In this document: positions 5,508 to 5,663 of the stretch, one piece after another
How the letters are laid out: each line of letters begins with the position of its first letter
How positions within the stretch are numbered: the first letter of the stretch is position 1
NCBI GenBank assembly: GCA_964649195.1
Contig: CAZYPK010000235.1
Coordinates: forward strand, 1 to 5,663
Length of the DNA: 5,663 nt
Direction: 5' to 3'
DNA from: JTS-RE9 sp964649195
Lineage (GTDB): Bacteria; Planctomycetota; Phycisphaerae; Phycisphaerales; Phycisphaeraceae
Notes under the pieces: model-generated
Databases searched by the model: none
What the model saw: the letters and a program-made list of their open reading frames with translations, nothing else
What the model was told of the DNA's origin: nothing
Program-made: the position numbers and the translations under genes

Positions 5508-5627
5508 ACGTGAACGGCAAGAATGGCGTGACCATCGCGCAGCGGATCACGGGATGCGAAAACGACCGGACACTGATCGAGGCTGAAAGAAAAAGGTGCG
5601 ACGGGCCACCCCTTCAGGCTGTTCATC
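5508..5627. other. Intergenic stretch between two palindrome copies, no gene seen
   Basis: About 120 bases with no convincing ORF, tRNA or promoter. The only open frame crossing it (minus strand, starting at 5626) runs antisense into the end of the TPR gene and has low-complexity Arg/Ala/Ser-rich content. The stretch may belong to a longer dispersed intergenic repeat bounded by the palindromes. Confidence 0.4.
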
Positions 5628-5652
5628 TCCGCGACTCGTTGAGTCGCGGCTC
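5628..5652 (+). repeat. Dispersed palindrome, copy 3 (identical to copy 1)
   Basis: A 25-base block identical to 1994-2018 and in the same orientation: stem CCGCGACTC (5629-5637), loop GTT, GAGTCGCGG (5641-5649), then CTC. It lies 11 bases from the right edge, so what follows it is unknown. Confidence 0.85.
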
Positions 5653-5663
5653 TTGGGATGGAG

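Noticed and set aside
5414..5626. 70-codon minus-strand ORF running antisense into the TPR gene end
   Set aside because: It crosses a palindrome copy, lacks a properly spaced ribosome-binding site (GGAG abuts the ATG), and has Arg/Ala/Ser-rich low-complexity content typical of a shadow frame.
169..5627. 11-base match GGCTGTTCATC at 169-179 and 5617-5627
   Set aside because: A few exact 11-base matches are expected by chance in 5.7 kb, and the flanks do not continue the similarity.
1994..5652. Mobile cassette bounded by the two identical palindrome copies
   Set aside because: The enclosed genes include core pyrRB, no transposase or integrase is present, and a third variant copy inside the interval favours a dispersed repeat.

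Overview
The window is GC-rich, gene-dense bacterial chromosomal DNA. Three things suggest a planctomycete, possibly of the Phycisphaerae type: the style of the hypothetical proteins (small Cys-pair proteins and a membrane protein with two CXXC pairs), weak or absent Shine-Dalgarno sites at some genes, and intergenic arrays of 7-bp repeats with small GC-rich palindromes. This assignment is an inference from general impression; no marker gene fixes it. No IS element, phage gene, CRISPR array, tRNA or rRNA was seen.

Left part (1-1755), genes on the minus strand. An acidic Cys-rich small protein (start near 1755) is followed 60 bp later by a four-helix membrane protein with two CXXC pairs (1191 to 250). 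They probably form one transcription unit that ends at a weak terminator-like stem at 232-250. Beyond it lie a strong GC hairpin (116-142) and an array of thirteen 7-bp units (1-91) that runs off the window edge. The segment 1756-2036 is the divergent intergenic region.

Middle (2037-3628), plus strand. pyrR and pyrB overlap by four bases (ATGA) and form a pyrimidine-synthesis pair. PyrB (aspartate carbamoyltransferase) makes carbamoyl-aspartate. PyrR is a PRPP-binding regulator/uracil phosphoribosyltransferase homologue. No pyrC or carbamoyl-phosphate synthase gene is in view. A second 7-bp array begins two bases after the pyrB stop codon.

Right part (3699-5460), plus strand. A perfect TATAAT precedes a small lipoprotein gene, which overlaps (ATGA) a gene for an exported protein made almost wholly of 42-residue TPR repeats. 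The two are probably translationally coupled and may act together in the cell envelope, but their function is unknown.

The most interesting material is non-coding. A 9-bp-stem palindrome occurs three times (1994-2018, 5487-5507, 5628-5652), with paired base changes that keep the stem perfect. The two 7-bp arrays share a CTGA core and have the same orientation relative to the gene upstream of each. The PyrR also appears to have lost much of the basic RNA-contact surface known from Bacillus. No clear new multi-gene system was found.
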